A DNA stretch of 8,598 nucleotides from DATMXS01 sp050260275 (GTDB lineage Bacteria; Acidobacteriota; Terriglobia; Bryobacterales; Bryobacteraceae). Within the stretch, counting starts at the first letter, position 1; each line of letters opens with the position of its first letter. Below the pieces are notes generated by a model. That model had not been told where the DNA came from, made no database searches, and saw only the letters and a program-made list of their open reading frames with translations. A program made the translations under genes and the position numbers. The stretch spans positions 1-8,598 of the forward strand of contig JBLNBX010000086.1 of assembly GCA_050260275.1 (NCBI GenBank), given 5' to 3'. This document shows, in pieces, positions 1 through 6,178 of the stretch.

Positions 1-19
1 ACCTTTTCAGGGAGGACGA

Positions 20-733
20 ATGGACGGAGGCAGGTTTCTCGAAGGCAAGCTGGCCGTGGTCACCGGCGGGACTCGCGGCATAGGCCGGGCGATCGCGCAG
101 GCGCTGCTCGATGAGGGCGCAAACGTGGCGATTTGCGGCAGAACGGCGGAAGCGTGCCAGCGCGCATCGAACGCACTGGTCAGCTCGGGCGGCCTCTGCA
201 TCGGGATGGCCTGCGATGTTTCGAAGCCGGACCAGGTGCGGAAGTTCTTCGCGTTCGTCGACGAGCACCTCGGCGGCATCGACATCCTCGTCAACAACGC
301 CGGCGTGGCCACGGTCAAGCCCGTCTCCGATATGTCTGTCGAGGAGTGGGACGAGGTGATCGGCACCAACCTGAGCGGCGTGTTCTACTGCTGCCGGGAG
401 GCGATCCCCCGGATGCGCCAGCGCGGCGGCGGCTCCATCATCAACATCAGCAGCCTGGCCGGAAAGAACCCGTTCGCCGGCGGCGCTGCCTACAATGCCT
501 CGAAGTTCGGCCTCAACGGCTTCAGCGAAGCTATGATGCTGGACCACCGGCACGAAGGTATACGGGTGTCTTACGTGATGCCGGGTAGCGTCTCTACCGA
601 ATTCATGAGCGGGCCCGCCGAGTGGAAGATCGGCGCTGCCGAGATCGCCGAGATCGTTCTCTCGATCCTGCGCCTGCCGGAGCGGACCCTGGTAAGCCGC
701 GTCGAGGTGCGCCCGAGCCGGCCCAAACGTTAG
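20..733 (+). CDS. Classical short-chain dehydrogenase/reductase (SDR), FabG-like
   Basis: A 237-aa cytoplasmic NAD(P)-dependent oxidoreductase of the classical SDR family, which interconverts a carbonyl and an alcohol; the substrate cannot be read from the sequence. The Rossmann-fold cofactor motif TGGTRGIG is at residues 15-22, NNAG at 92-95, the structural Asn at 117, and the catalytic Ser144, Tyr158 and Lys162 (YNASK) are all present, followed by the PG motif at 188-189. Arg19 and Arg41, next to the adenosine-ribose site, suggest a preference for NADP(H) (inference from the family). The length is slightly under the usual 245-255 aa and the C-terminal substrate region is short, ending in a basic tail. 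The ATG at 20 is preceded by GGAGG at 11-15, four bases upstream, which supports this start. Only 19 bases of upstream sequence are visible, so operon membership is unknown. The family is certain; a specific role such as 3-oxoacyl-ACP reductase is not. Confidence 0.93.
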   Translation: MDGGRFLEGKLAVVTGGTRGIGRAIAQALLDEGANVAICGRTAEACQRASNALVSSGGLCIGMACDVSKPDQVRKFFAFVDEHLGGIDILVNNAGVATVKPVSDMSVEEWDEVIGTNLSGVFYCCREAIPRMRQRGGGSIINISSLAGKNPFAGGAAYNASKFGLNGFSEAMMLDHRHEGIRVSYVMPGSVSTEFMSGPAEWKIGAAEIAEIVLSILRLPERTLVSRVEVRPSRPKR

Positions 734-766
734 GCAACGGGGGCGGCGGGCCGCCAGGACGTAAGT

Positions 767-780
767 ACGACGAAAGTCGT
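767..780 (+). other. Small hairpin with GAAA tetraloop
   Basis: ACGAC (767-771) and GTCGT (776-780) form a perfect 5-bp stem closed by GAAA, a GNRA-type tetraloop if transcribed. It starts 33 bp after the SDR stop and is not followed by a T run, so it is not a standard intrinsic terminator. It could stabilise the SDR mRNA 3' end, or be chance. Confidence 0.35.
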
Positions 781-784
781 CCGT

Positions 785-790
785 TACAAT
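785..790 (+). promoter_or_regulatory. -10-like box TACAAT, no clear -35
   Basis: TACAAT matches the sigma-70 -10 consensus at five of six positions and sits in the context CCGTTACAAT (781-790). No convincing -35 box lies 16-18 bp upstream. The next start codon is 215 bp away, so if it is real it would give the downstream ATPase gene a long leader. A related CCGTTAGAAT occurs upstream of rhaI at 3225-3234. Confidence 0.25.
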
Positions 791-877
791 TCGTTACGGC
801 GCTCTCCCGACATCCTTAAGAAGAAATTACAGGTTTCCAAACGGCGGAGCGAATCCGGCCTCCTGGGACGGGTGTGC

Positions 878-893
878 GCCGCCTCCAGGCGGC
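878..893 (+). terminator. Possible weak terminator hairpin
   Basis: GCCGCC (878-883) and GGCGGC (888-893) form a perfect 6-bp all-GC stem around the loop TCCA, followed by ATTTATG. The T-rich tail is short and interrupted, so intrinsic termination would be weak at best. It lies between the SDR and ATPase genes and could separate their transcripts. Confidence 0.35.
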
Positions 894-1004
894 ATTTATG
901 AACCTCAAATTACGGGCTTAGCTGCCGCATACACACCTCTTGAGCACTTTGGACGGCGGATTGCATCTTATAGGCATAGCGAGTGCGAAAGGGGCAGGGG
1001 CAAC

Positions 1005-2177
1005 ATGGTTCGGCTTAACATTCCGTTGGATCCCACCAAGACCGGAAAGGACGCAGAGCAGCTCGACGCGAACCTGCGCAAGTTCATCGTTGGCCAGAGC
1101 GACGCCATCGAGCAGATCGTCAACATTTACCAGATGTTCCTCACCGGGATGGCGGCGCCGGGGCGTCCGATCGGGAATTTCCTGTTCCTTGGGCCGACCG
1201 GGTCGGGGAAGACCAGAATTGTCGAGGCCACAGCCGAAGCCCTCACCGGCAACGCTCGCGCGGTCATCAAGATCGATTGCGCCGAGTTTCAGCACAGCCA
1301 CGAGATCGCAAAACTGATTGGCTCGCCACCGGGCTACCTGGGGCACCGCGAGACGCACCCGCTCCTGAGCCAGGAAGTGCTGAACCAGTACCACACCGAG
1401 AAGTGCAAAATCTCCTTCGTCCTCTTCGACGAGATAGAAAAGGCCAGCGATTCGCTTTGGAACCTGCTGCTCGGAATTCTCGACAAGGCCACTCTGACGC
1501 TGGGAGATAACCGCCGCGTCGATTTCACGCGAGCGATGATCTTCATGACGAGCAACCTCGGCGCGAACGAGATGAGCAACCTGATGTGCCCGCGCCTGGG
1601 CTTCACGTTCGCCGCGCCCGAACAAAAGAAAACCGTGGACGGCAAACTGACTGCCAAGATCAGCGAGACAGGGGTGGAGGCGGCGCGGAAGAAGTTCACA
1701 CCCGAGTTCATGAACCGGCTCGACAAGGTAGTGGTGTTCAAGCCGCTGGGTGAGCCGGAGCTTCGCAAGATCCTCGATATAGAGCTGCGAATGGTGCAGC
1801 AGAGGATTTTCAGTGCGGGAGGGGCAAACCCGTTCATCTTCACGCTGAGCCCCGCGGCGAAGGATTTCCTGCTGGCCGAGGGAACCGACATGAAGTACGG
1901 AGCGCGGCACCTGAAACGGTCCATCGAGCGGCACCTCGTGCAGCCGATGTCGAATCTGATTGCCACCGATCAGGTGCATGGCGGCGACTGGATCAAGGTC
2001 GATTTCGATCCTGAGCTCGGACGCATGACGTTCTTGAAGGAGGCCGAGGGTATGCCGGCCTATGCGATGGCCGAGCTCGTGGATACCGCGATCCCTTTCC
2101 CGGCGGCAGCGCAGGCGAACGTCCAGTCGATCGATACCATACGCGCAACGCGCGCCGGTTCGTCTCGCAGGGGTTAG
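1005..2177 (+). CDS. Stand-alone single-ring Clp-type AAA+ ATPase (ClpB/ClpC D2-like)
   Basis: A 390-aa cytoplasmic AAA+ protein matching only the second ATPase domain of Clp/Hsp100 unfoldases. It has no N-terminal Clp domain, no first AAA ring, no ClpB coiled coil, and no ClpX zinc finger. Motifs in order: Walker A GPTGSGKT (63-70); pore loop SPPGYLGH (107-114); Walker B ending in DE (142-143); sensor-1 TSN (182-184); arginine finger R238 in FMNRLD; sensor-2 GAR (299-301) in the small C-terminal domain. All ATPase residues are intact, so it should be an active hexameric unfoldase or remodeller. An LGF tripeptide (198-200) lies between sensor 1 and the arginine finger, the position of the IGL/VGF ClpP-docking loop in ClpA/ClpC. 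The last ~45 residues (from about 345) look disordered. The ATG is preceded by AGGGG five bases upstream. ClpX-like function with ClpP is possible; a chaperone-only role is the alternative. Confidence 0.88.
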   Translation: MVRLNIPLDPTKTGKDAEQLDANLRKFIVGQSDAIEQIVNIYQMFLTGMAAPGRPIGNFLFLGPTGSGKTRIVEATAEALTGNARAVIKIDCAEFQHSHEIAKLIGSPPGYLGHRETHPLLSQEVLNQYHTEKCKISFVLFDEIEKASDSLWNLLLGILDKATLTLGDNRRVDFTRAMIFMTSNLGANEMSNLMCPRLGFTFAAPEQKKTVDGKLTAKISETGVEAARKKFTPEFMNRLDKVVVFKPLGEPELRKILDIELRMVQQRIFSAGGANPFIFTLSPAAKDFLLAEGTDMKYGARHLKRSIERHLVQPMSNLIATDQVHGGDWIKVDFDPELGRMTFLKEAEGMPAYAMAELVDTAIPFPAAAQANVQSIDTIRATRAGSSRRG

Positions 2178-2240
2178 GATCAAGGCCTGCGCCTTCGGCT
2201 GCGAAGCTTCGCGCGCCGGAGGCGCCGGCGGCCCGGTAAT

Positions 2241-2288
2241 GTGGAACGCGAATCGTGAGAGCGCCTCGCGCCCCGGTTCGCGTTCCAC
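2241..2288 (+). repeat. Strong inverted repeat between ATPase gene and murI
   Basis: GTGGAACGCGAA (2241-2252) and TTCGCGTTCCAC (2277-2288) are perfect 12-bp complementary arms. In RNA the stem extends inward by a U-G, a C-G and a G-C pair to about 15 bp, leaving an 18-nt loop. It begins 63 bp after the ATPase stop and ends 24 bp before the murI start. No T run follows directly, so it is not a textbook terminator. It could be a 3'-end stabiliser, a REP/MITE-like repeat unit, or a folded murI leader. Confidence 0.7.
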
Positions 2289-2307
2289 AGCAGCGGCCTG
2301 CTATTTT
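2289..2307 (+). terminator. Small hairpin plus ATTTT, possible weak terminator
   Basis: AGCAG (2289-2293), loop CGGC, and CTGCT (2298-2302) form a 5-bp stem followed by ATTTT. It directly abuts the larger inverted repeat at 2241-2288, and together they could end the ATPase transcript. The stem is short and the T run brief. It also lies just 5' of the putative murI ribosome binding site, so a role in murI translation is an alternative. Confidence 0.35.
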
Positions 2308-2312
2308 GGAGC

Positions 2313-3131
2313 TTGAAGCCTGATTTGCCCCGCGCTCTTACCAGCCATCTTCGCAATCCACTCGGCGTTTTCGACTCCGGCGTCGGGGGATTGACGGTTC
2401 TTGCCGCGCTCCGGCAGGCGCTGCCGGGCGCGGATTTCATCTACCTTGCCGACACCGCGCGTGTGCCTTACGGCCGCAAGCCTCCGGAGATGGTCCGGAC
2501 GTTCGCGGGCGAGATCGCGCAGTTTCTGGTCTCGCTCGGCGTGCGCGGGATCGTCGTGGCGTGCAACACGGCCTCGGCGACGGCGCTTCCCGAGTTGTGC
2601 TCCGTGCTGCCCGTGCCGGTTTGGGGCGTGATAGATCCCGGCGTGGAGGCGGCCCGCCGCCAGACCCGAACCGGTCGCGTCGGCGTGATCGGAACCGCAG
2701 GGACCATCGCATCGGGAGCATACCAGCGCAAGCTGGAGGCGCTCGGACTTAAGGTATGGGCGCGCGCCTGCCCCATGTTCGTGCACCTTGTGGAGGACGG
2801 CCTGGCCACCTCGCCCGAGGCGGAACTACTGGCGCGCTACTACCTCTCCTCGCATCCGGACATCGACACGCTGGTGCTGGGCTGCACGCACTATCCGGTG
2901 CTCCGTAGGGTGATCGCGGCCGCGGTGGGCGAATCCGTGTCGCTCGTCTCGAGCGCCGACGTGACCGCCGAGACCCTCGCCAAAGCCTTCCGCGAGTTGC
3001 CGCCTTCGGGAGGGCGGGTGGTGCACTTCGTGACGGGCGACGCTGCCGCCTATTGCCACACGGCGGACTACCTCGGAGGTGTTGAAGGGGAAGTCGCACA
3101 CCTCGACGTCGCTGAACTAGCCGCCCGCTGA
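2313..3131 (+). CDS. murI: Glutamate racemase
   Basis: Interconverts L- and D-glutamate, supplying D-Glu for peptidoglycan; cytoplasmic and normally essential. The protein is 272 aa from this start, close to the usual 255-285. Hallmarks: DSGVGG (21-26), which carries the catalytic acid region; the ADT..PYG block (46-54); first catalytic Cys84 in CNTASA; GVIGT (124-128); second catalytic Cys191 in GCTHYP (190-195). Both cysteines of the two-base mechanism are present, so the enzyme should be active. The start is uncertain: no ATG or GTG lies near the conserved N-terminus. TTG at 2313 has GGAG (2308-2311) only one base away, while TTG at 2325 is 13 bases from it. An upstream in-frame stop at 2256 limits further extension. 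The gene has its own spacer on each side, with hairpins upstream at 2241-2302. Function is near certain; the exact first residue is not. Confidence 0.96.
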   Translation: MKPDLPRALTSHLRNPLGVFDSGVGGLTVLAALRQALPGADFIYLADTARVPYGRKPPEMVRTFAGEIAQFLVSLGVRGIVVACNTASATALPELCSVLPVPVWGVIDPGVEAARRQTRTGRVGVIGTAGTIASGAYQRKLEALGLKVWARACPMFVHLVEDGLATSPEAELLARYYLSSHPDIDTLVLGCTHYPVLRRVIAAAVGESVSLVSSADVTAETLAKAFRELPPSGGRVVHFVTGDAAAYCHTADYLGGVEGEVAHLDVAELAAR

Positions 3132-3224
3132 GACGCGTTCTTCTGTCGCGCCGGGAACTTACTCACAGAGTGAGCCGCTGGGCCCTTCGCATTCCGCTGC
3201 GCGCGCCGAATCCGGCTCGCGATT

Positions 3225-3251
3225 CCGTTAGAATGGGCATCCGGACGGAGG
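3225..3251 (+). promoter_or_regulatory. Putative rhaI -10 box and Shine-Dalgarno
   Basis: TAGAAT (3229-3234) is a good -10 match, in the context CCGTTAGAAT, placed so that transcription would start near 3240. No recognisable -35 box is found 16-18 bp upstream. GGAGG (3247-3251) is a strong ribosome binding site four bases before the rhaI ATG at 3256 and fixes that start. If the -10 is real the leader is only about 15 nt. Confidence 0.45.
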
Positions 3252-3255
3252 TCCC

Positions 3256-4443
3256 ATGCCCGCTCACGAAGAGAAGCTGTTCAAAGCGCTGGACTCGTTC
3301 AACATCGAGCTGCCCTCGTGGGGGTTCGCCAACACCGGTACGCGCTTCGGCAAATTCGTACAGCCGGCGGCCGCCATAACAACCGAAGAGAAGTTCGCTG
3401 ACGCAGGCCAGGTGCACCGCTTCACAGCCTGCTGCCCCTCGGTGGCCGTTCACGTCCTGTGGGACTTTCCCGAGGGCGTCGCCAGCGTGGAGCAGGTGAA
3501 GGCCGCCGCGGCGAAGCACGGCGTGCGAATCGGCGCGATCAACCCCAACGTTTTTCAGGACCAGATCTACAAGCACGGCTCGTTCGCCAATCCGGATCCT
3601 GAGGTGCGCGACGCCGCGCTCGCGCACTGCTTCGACTGCATTGCCATCCAGAACGCCACCGGCAGCCGCGACCTGTCGCTGTGGTTCGCCGACGGCGCAA
3701 GTTTTCCCGGCGCGCAGAACATCCGTAAGCGCAAGGCGTGGTTCACGGAGTGCCTCCAGGCCGTGCATGCGAAGCTCTCGGGCGATCAGCGCATGCTCGT
3801 GGAGTACAAGCCCTTCGAGCCGTACTTCTATTTCACCGACCTCGCCGACTGGGGCATGTCGTATGTGCTCTCGAAAGCCGCGGGGCCGCGTGCAAAGGTG
3901 CTCGTAGACACCGGCCACCACTACCAGGCGCAGAACATCGAACAGATCGTCGCCTGGTTGCTCAGCGAAGACATGCTCGGCGGCTTCCACTTCAACGATC
4001 GCCGCTACGCGGACGACGACCTGACCATGGGCTCGATCGACCCGTACCAAACTTTCCGCATCTTCCACGAGATCGCGTACTTCGAGTGGGAATCCGGAAA
4101 GCGCGCCGACATCGCTTACATGGTGGACCAGAGCCATAACCTCAAGGGCAAGATCGAGGAGATGATCCAGACGGCGATGGTGGCCCAGGAGTTGTTCGCC
4201 AAAGCGCAGTTGGTGGACCACGAAGCGCTCGCTGCCGCGCAGGCGAAGTGCGACATAGTGGCCGCCGAGGAGTGCCTGAAGGCCGCGTTTGCGACGGATG
4301 TCCGCCCCGTACTGCGCGAGTGGCGCCGCGCGAAAGGCGTCCCCGAGGATCCGCTTCGGGCGTTCCGCGAGAGCGGCTACATAGAGCGCATCACCGCCGA
4401 ACGCTCCGCGCGCAACGTGGGCGCGGTTTCGAGTTACGCGTAA
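3256..4443 (+). CDS. rhaI: L-rhamnose isomerase, Pseudomonas stutzeri type (xylose-isomerase-like TIM barrel)
   Basis: A 395-aa metal-dependent aldose-ketose isomerase predicted to convert L-rhamnose to L-rhamnulose, the first step of L-rhamnose breakdown in the cytoplasm; related enzymes also act on D-allose and D-psicose. From memory of the P. stutzeri structure, ligands Glu219, Asp254, His257, His281, Asp289, Asp291 and Asp327 map here with a constant offset of 36 to E183, D218, H221, H245, D253, D255 and D291, all identical. Local motifs are VEYKPFEP (182-189), VDTGHH (217-222), FHFNDRRYADDD (244-255) and MVDQSH (289-294). The constant spacing supports a complete two-metal site and a correct start. 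GGAGG lies four bases before the ATG. No rhamnulokinase, aldolase or rhamnose regulator is in the window; the neighbour is a purine permease. The family assignment is strong, but true substrate preference within this promiscuous group is inferred. Confidence 0.9.
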   Translation: MPAHEEKLFKALDSFNIELPSWGFANTGTRFGKFVQPAAAITTEEKFADAGQVHRFTACCPSVAVHVLWDFPEGVASVEQVKAAAAKHGVRIGAINPNVFQDQIYKHGSFANPDPEVRDAALAHCFDCIAIQNATGSRDLSLWFADGASFPGAQNIRKRKAWFTECLQAVHAKLSGDQRMLVEYKPFEPYFYFTDLADWGMSYVLSKAAGPRAKVLVDTGHHYQAQNIEQIVAWLLSEDMLGGFHFNDRRYADDDLTMGSIDPYQTFRIFHEIAYFEWESGKRADIAYMVDQSHNLKGKIEEMIQTAMVAQELFAKAQLVDHEALAAAQAKCDIVAAEECLKAAFATDVRPVLREWRRAKGVPEDPLRAFRESGYIERITAERSARNVGAVSSYA

Positions 4444-4453
4444 GTTGCAGGGT

Positions 4454-4480
4454 AGAGGGCGGGCGCCGCGTCCGCCCTCT
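4454..4480 (+). other. 9-bp GC-rich hairpin in rhaI-permease gap
   Basis: AGAGGGCGG (4454-4462) and CCGCCCTCT (4472-4480) pair perfectly around a 9-nt loop. The hairpin begins 10 bp after the rhaI stop and ends 13 bp before the permease ATG. No T run follows. It could protect the rhaI mRNA end, attenuate readthrough, or influence permease translation. Confidence 0.6.
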
Positions 4481-4493
4481 CAGCTTCCCGCCT

Positions 4494-5801
4494 ATGATCC
4501 CTTCTATCGAACGCTACTTCCGCTTCAAAGAACTCGGCACAGACCTGCGCACCGAACTCCTGGCCGGCGTGACGACTTTCCTGACGATGGCCTACATCGT
4601 ATTCGTGAACCCGTCCATTCTGCAGGACGCCGGAGTACCCGCCGCGGGCGCAATGGCCGCTACGTGCATCTCTGCCGCCCTCGGCAGCCTCATGATGGGC
4701 CTGTTTGCGAAGTACCCTATCGCGCTCGCGCCGGGCATGGGACTAAACGCCTACTTCACCTACACGGTGGTGCAGGGAATGGGCGTGCCGTGGCAGGTGG
4801 CGCTCGGAGCGGTGTTTCTATCGGGTGTTGCATTCGTGGCGCTCACGGCTTTTGGCATCAGGCAGTTGATCCTCTCGGCGCTCCCGCAAGAGCTGTACGC
4901 GTCGATCGCGGCGGGTATCGGCCTGTTCATCGCCTTCGTCGGATTGAGAAACGCGGGCATCATCGTCACGAACCCGTCCACGTCGGTCGCGCTCGGCGAT
5001 CTTACGCGGCCCTCTACGCTTCTGGCGCTGTTCGGGCTGCTGCTGATCGGGGTGCTGATGGCGCGCCGCGTGCGCGCGGCCATGCTGATAGGCATTCTCG
5101 CCACTGCGGTCGTGGGCGCGGCAGTGGGACTCGTACGCTGGCAGCCGCAGCCGTTCAGTTGGACCGCGGCCACCTCCGCGGCCCTTCAGTTGGACATTCG
5201 CGGCGCGTTGGAGATCGGGCTGATCGAGATCGTCTTCGTATTCCTCTTCGTGGACCTGTTCGACAACATCGGCACGCTTATAGGAGTCGCGAAGAAGGCC
5301 CGGCTGATCGATGACTCGGGCGAGATACCGCGTGTCGGACGCATCATGCTGACCGACGCCACGGCGACGATCACAGGCTCGCTGACGGGCACATCGACGG
5401 TAGTGAGTTACATCGAGAGCGCCGCCGGAGTCGTTGCCGGAGGGCGCAGCGGATTGACCGCGGTGGTGGTGGGCGTGCTGTTTGTATTCGCTCTGTTTCT
5501 TGCGCCGGTGGTGGGTTTCATTCCCTCCGCGGCGACCGCGCCGGCGCTGATCATCGTCGGAAGCCTGATGGCGACCACTATCGCCGAGGTGCGCTGGGAC
5601 GACTACACCGTTGCGCTGCCGGCGTTTCTGACGATGGTGACGATTCCGCTCTCGTTCAGCATCGCGAACGGCATCGCGTTCGGGTTCATCGCCTACACGG
5701 CGCTGAAGGTGTTCGCGGGAGAGTACCGCAGAGTTAGCTGGCTGGTGTATGTACTTACGGCGCTGTTCGTGCTGCGGTTTGCGTACCTGGGGGCGGGATA
5801 G
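4494..5801 (+). CDS. NCS2-family purine (xanthine/guanine/hypoxanthine/adenine) permease, AzgA-type
   Basis: A 435-aa inner-membrane transporter of the nucleobase-cation symporter-2 family, predicted to import a purine base with protons. Hydrophobic segments cover nearly the whole length, in keeping with the family's 14-segment, two-inverted-repeat fold. Hallmarks of the AzgA/PbuG-like branch are GVTTFLTMAYIVFVNP (25-40) in TM1, APGMGLNAYFTY (79-90) near TM3, FVFLFVDLFDNIGTL (248-262) in the TM8 substrate-site region, and GTSTVVSYIESAAGV (299-313) with conserved Glu308 and GGRSG (316-320) at TM10. The reading frame stays open upstream to 4248 inside rhaI, but conservation begins at the ATG at 4494, and no other start codon lies between the rhaI stop and it. 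There is no Shine-Dalgarno before this ATG. The 50-bp gap suggests possible co-transcription with rhaI, although no biochemical link is evident. Which purine is carried cannot be told. Confidence 0.93.
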   Translation: MIPSIERYFRFKELGTDLRTELLAGVTTFLTMAYIVFVNPSILQDAGVPAAGAMAATCISAALGSLMMGLFAKYPIALAPGMGLNAYFTYTVVQGMGVPWQVALGAVFLSGVAFVALTAFGIRQLILSALPQELYASIAAGIGLFIAFVGLRNAGIIVTNPSTSVALGDLTRPSTLLALFGLLLIGVLMARRVRAAMLIGILATAVVGAAVGLVRWQPQPFSWTAATSAALQLDIRGALEIGLIEIVFVFLFVDLFDNIGTLIGVAKKARLIDDSGEIPRVGRIMLTDATATITGSLTGTSTVVSYIESAAGVVAGGRSGLTAVVVGVLFVFALFLAPVVGFIPSAATAPALIIVGSLMATTIAEVRWDDYTVALPAFLTMVTIPLSFSIANGIAFGFIAYTALKVFAGEYRRVSWLVYVLTALFVLRFAYLGAG

Positions 5802-6006
5802 GTTATCGGCCACTACGCCTTGCTGCCCATCCCGGCCGGCGCTTAGATTTCTTATCAAGTCCAATTCGAGTTTTGTCCTAAAGCCTCCTCACCTCAGTAA
5901 ATGCCTCGTGCAAACCGAGATCATGGCACTCTCTGTTTGTATTTCAAATTATCTGAACGATTGAATTACTCCGTACAATCGCGCTCAGTTATACCGCGCG
6001 GCGATA

Positions 6007-6040
6007 GTTATTAATAGTCCTTGGTCATTAATAGTCCTTG
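6007..6040 (+). repeat. Tandem duplication, 2 x 17 bp, one mismatch
   Basis: GTTATTAATAGTCCTTG (6007-6023) is followed immediately by GTCATTAATAGTCCTTG (6024-6040); only the third base differs. Each copy contains the self-complementary core ATTAAT, and the first has the perfect palindrome TATTAATA (6009-6016). The last three bases of copy two form the first half of a TTGACA -35 box. The placement suggests paired regulator binding sites upstream of the promoter, or a replication-slippage duplication. Confidence 0.9.
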
Positions 6041-6066
6041 ACAAGATCGCAAACGCGCATTACGGT
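6038..6066 (+). promoter_or_regulatory. Putative sigma-70 promoter for the secreted-protein genes
   Basis: A perfect -35 TTGACA (6038-6043) is separated by exactly 17 bp from TACGGT (6061-6066), which keeps the three key -10 positions (T1, A2, T6). Transcription would start near 6073 and give a leader of about 106 nt before the ATG at 6179. The weak -10 suggests dependence on an activator, for which the tandem repeat just upstream would be a natural site (inference). Confidence 0.5.
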
Positions 6067-6083
6067 TGTGCCTGGAGGCACAA
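6066..6083 (+). promoter_or_regulatory. Dyad over predicted transcription start, possible operator or 5' hairpin
   Basis: TTGTGCC (6066-6072) and GGCACAA (6077-6083) are perfect 7-bp arms around TGGA. The dyad begins at the last base of the putative -10 and covers the expected start site, the classic place for a repressor operator. If transcribed from further upstream it would instead be a stable RNA hairpin. There is no T run after it on either strand that would make it a terminator. Confidence 0.5.
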
Positions 6084-6178
6084 AACACGATCGTTCCTGC
6101 AATGCGTGCCAGTTGAATGCGGGCCGTAGAAATCGGCCTATACGCGCAGAATAGTCGTGCTTTATGCAGAGAGGCGCC

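Larger units (their letters stand above)
5802..6178 (+). other. 377-bp intergenic region with G+C dip and regulatory signals
   Basis: This spacer separates the permease from the secreted-protein genes and contains no convincing ORF or RNA gene. No clear intrinsic terminator follows the permease stop. Hand counts give about 50% G+C for 5881-5940, 42% for 5941-6000 and 40% for 6001-6060, well below the flanking genes. Inside are a -10-like TACAAT (5974-5979, preceded by CCG but without a good -35), a 17-bp tandem repeat (6007-6040), a consensus -35 (6038-6043) and a dyad (6066-6083), listed separately. Confidence 0.7.

Noticed and set aside
734..1004. tRNA or structured non-coding RNA in the SDR-ATPase spacer
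   Set aside because: No T-loop or acceptor-stem pattern was found; only two short hairpins are visible, which are recorded separately.
918..2288. Long open frame on the minus strand (456 codons) opposite the ATPase gene
   Set aside because: The + strand frame encodes an intact AAA+ protein with every motif. The antisense product is Arg/His/Gly rich, without recognisable domains, as expected for a shadow in high-GC DNA.
3163..4221. Minus-strand open frame (352 codons) opposite rhaI
   Set aside because: rhaI has full metal-ligand spacing on the + strand; the antisense product has no recognisable domain.
4248..4493. In-frame upstream extension of the permease, overlapping rhaI
   Set aside because: The extra 82 residues are Arg/Pro-rich shadow sequence of rhaI. 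Family conservation begins at the ATG at 4494.
4818..5864. Minus-strand open frame (348 codons) opposite the permease
   Set aside because: Low-complexity Arg/Gln/Asp-rich translation opposite a clear membrane transporter, with no motif; a shadow frame.
6007..6040. Two-copy 17-bp repeat as the start of a CRISPR array
   Set aside because: The copies are directly adjacent with no spacer, are too short and only two, and no cas gene is in view.
6164..6178. Upstream ATG as start of the 511-aa secreted protein
   Set aside because: The Shine-Dalgarno-like AGAGAGG lies between this ATG and the next one at 6179, and the signal peptide is more typical from 6179.
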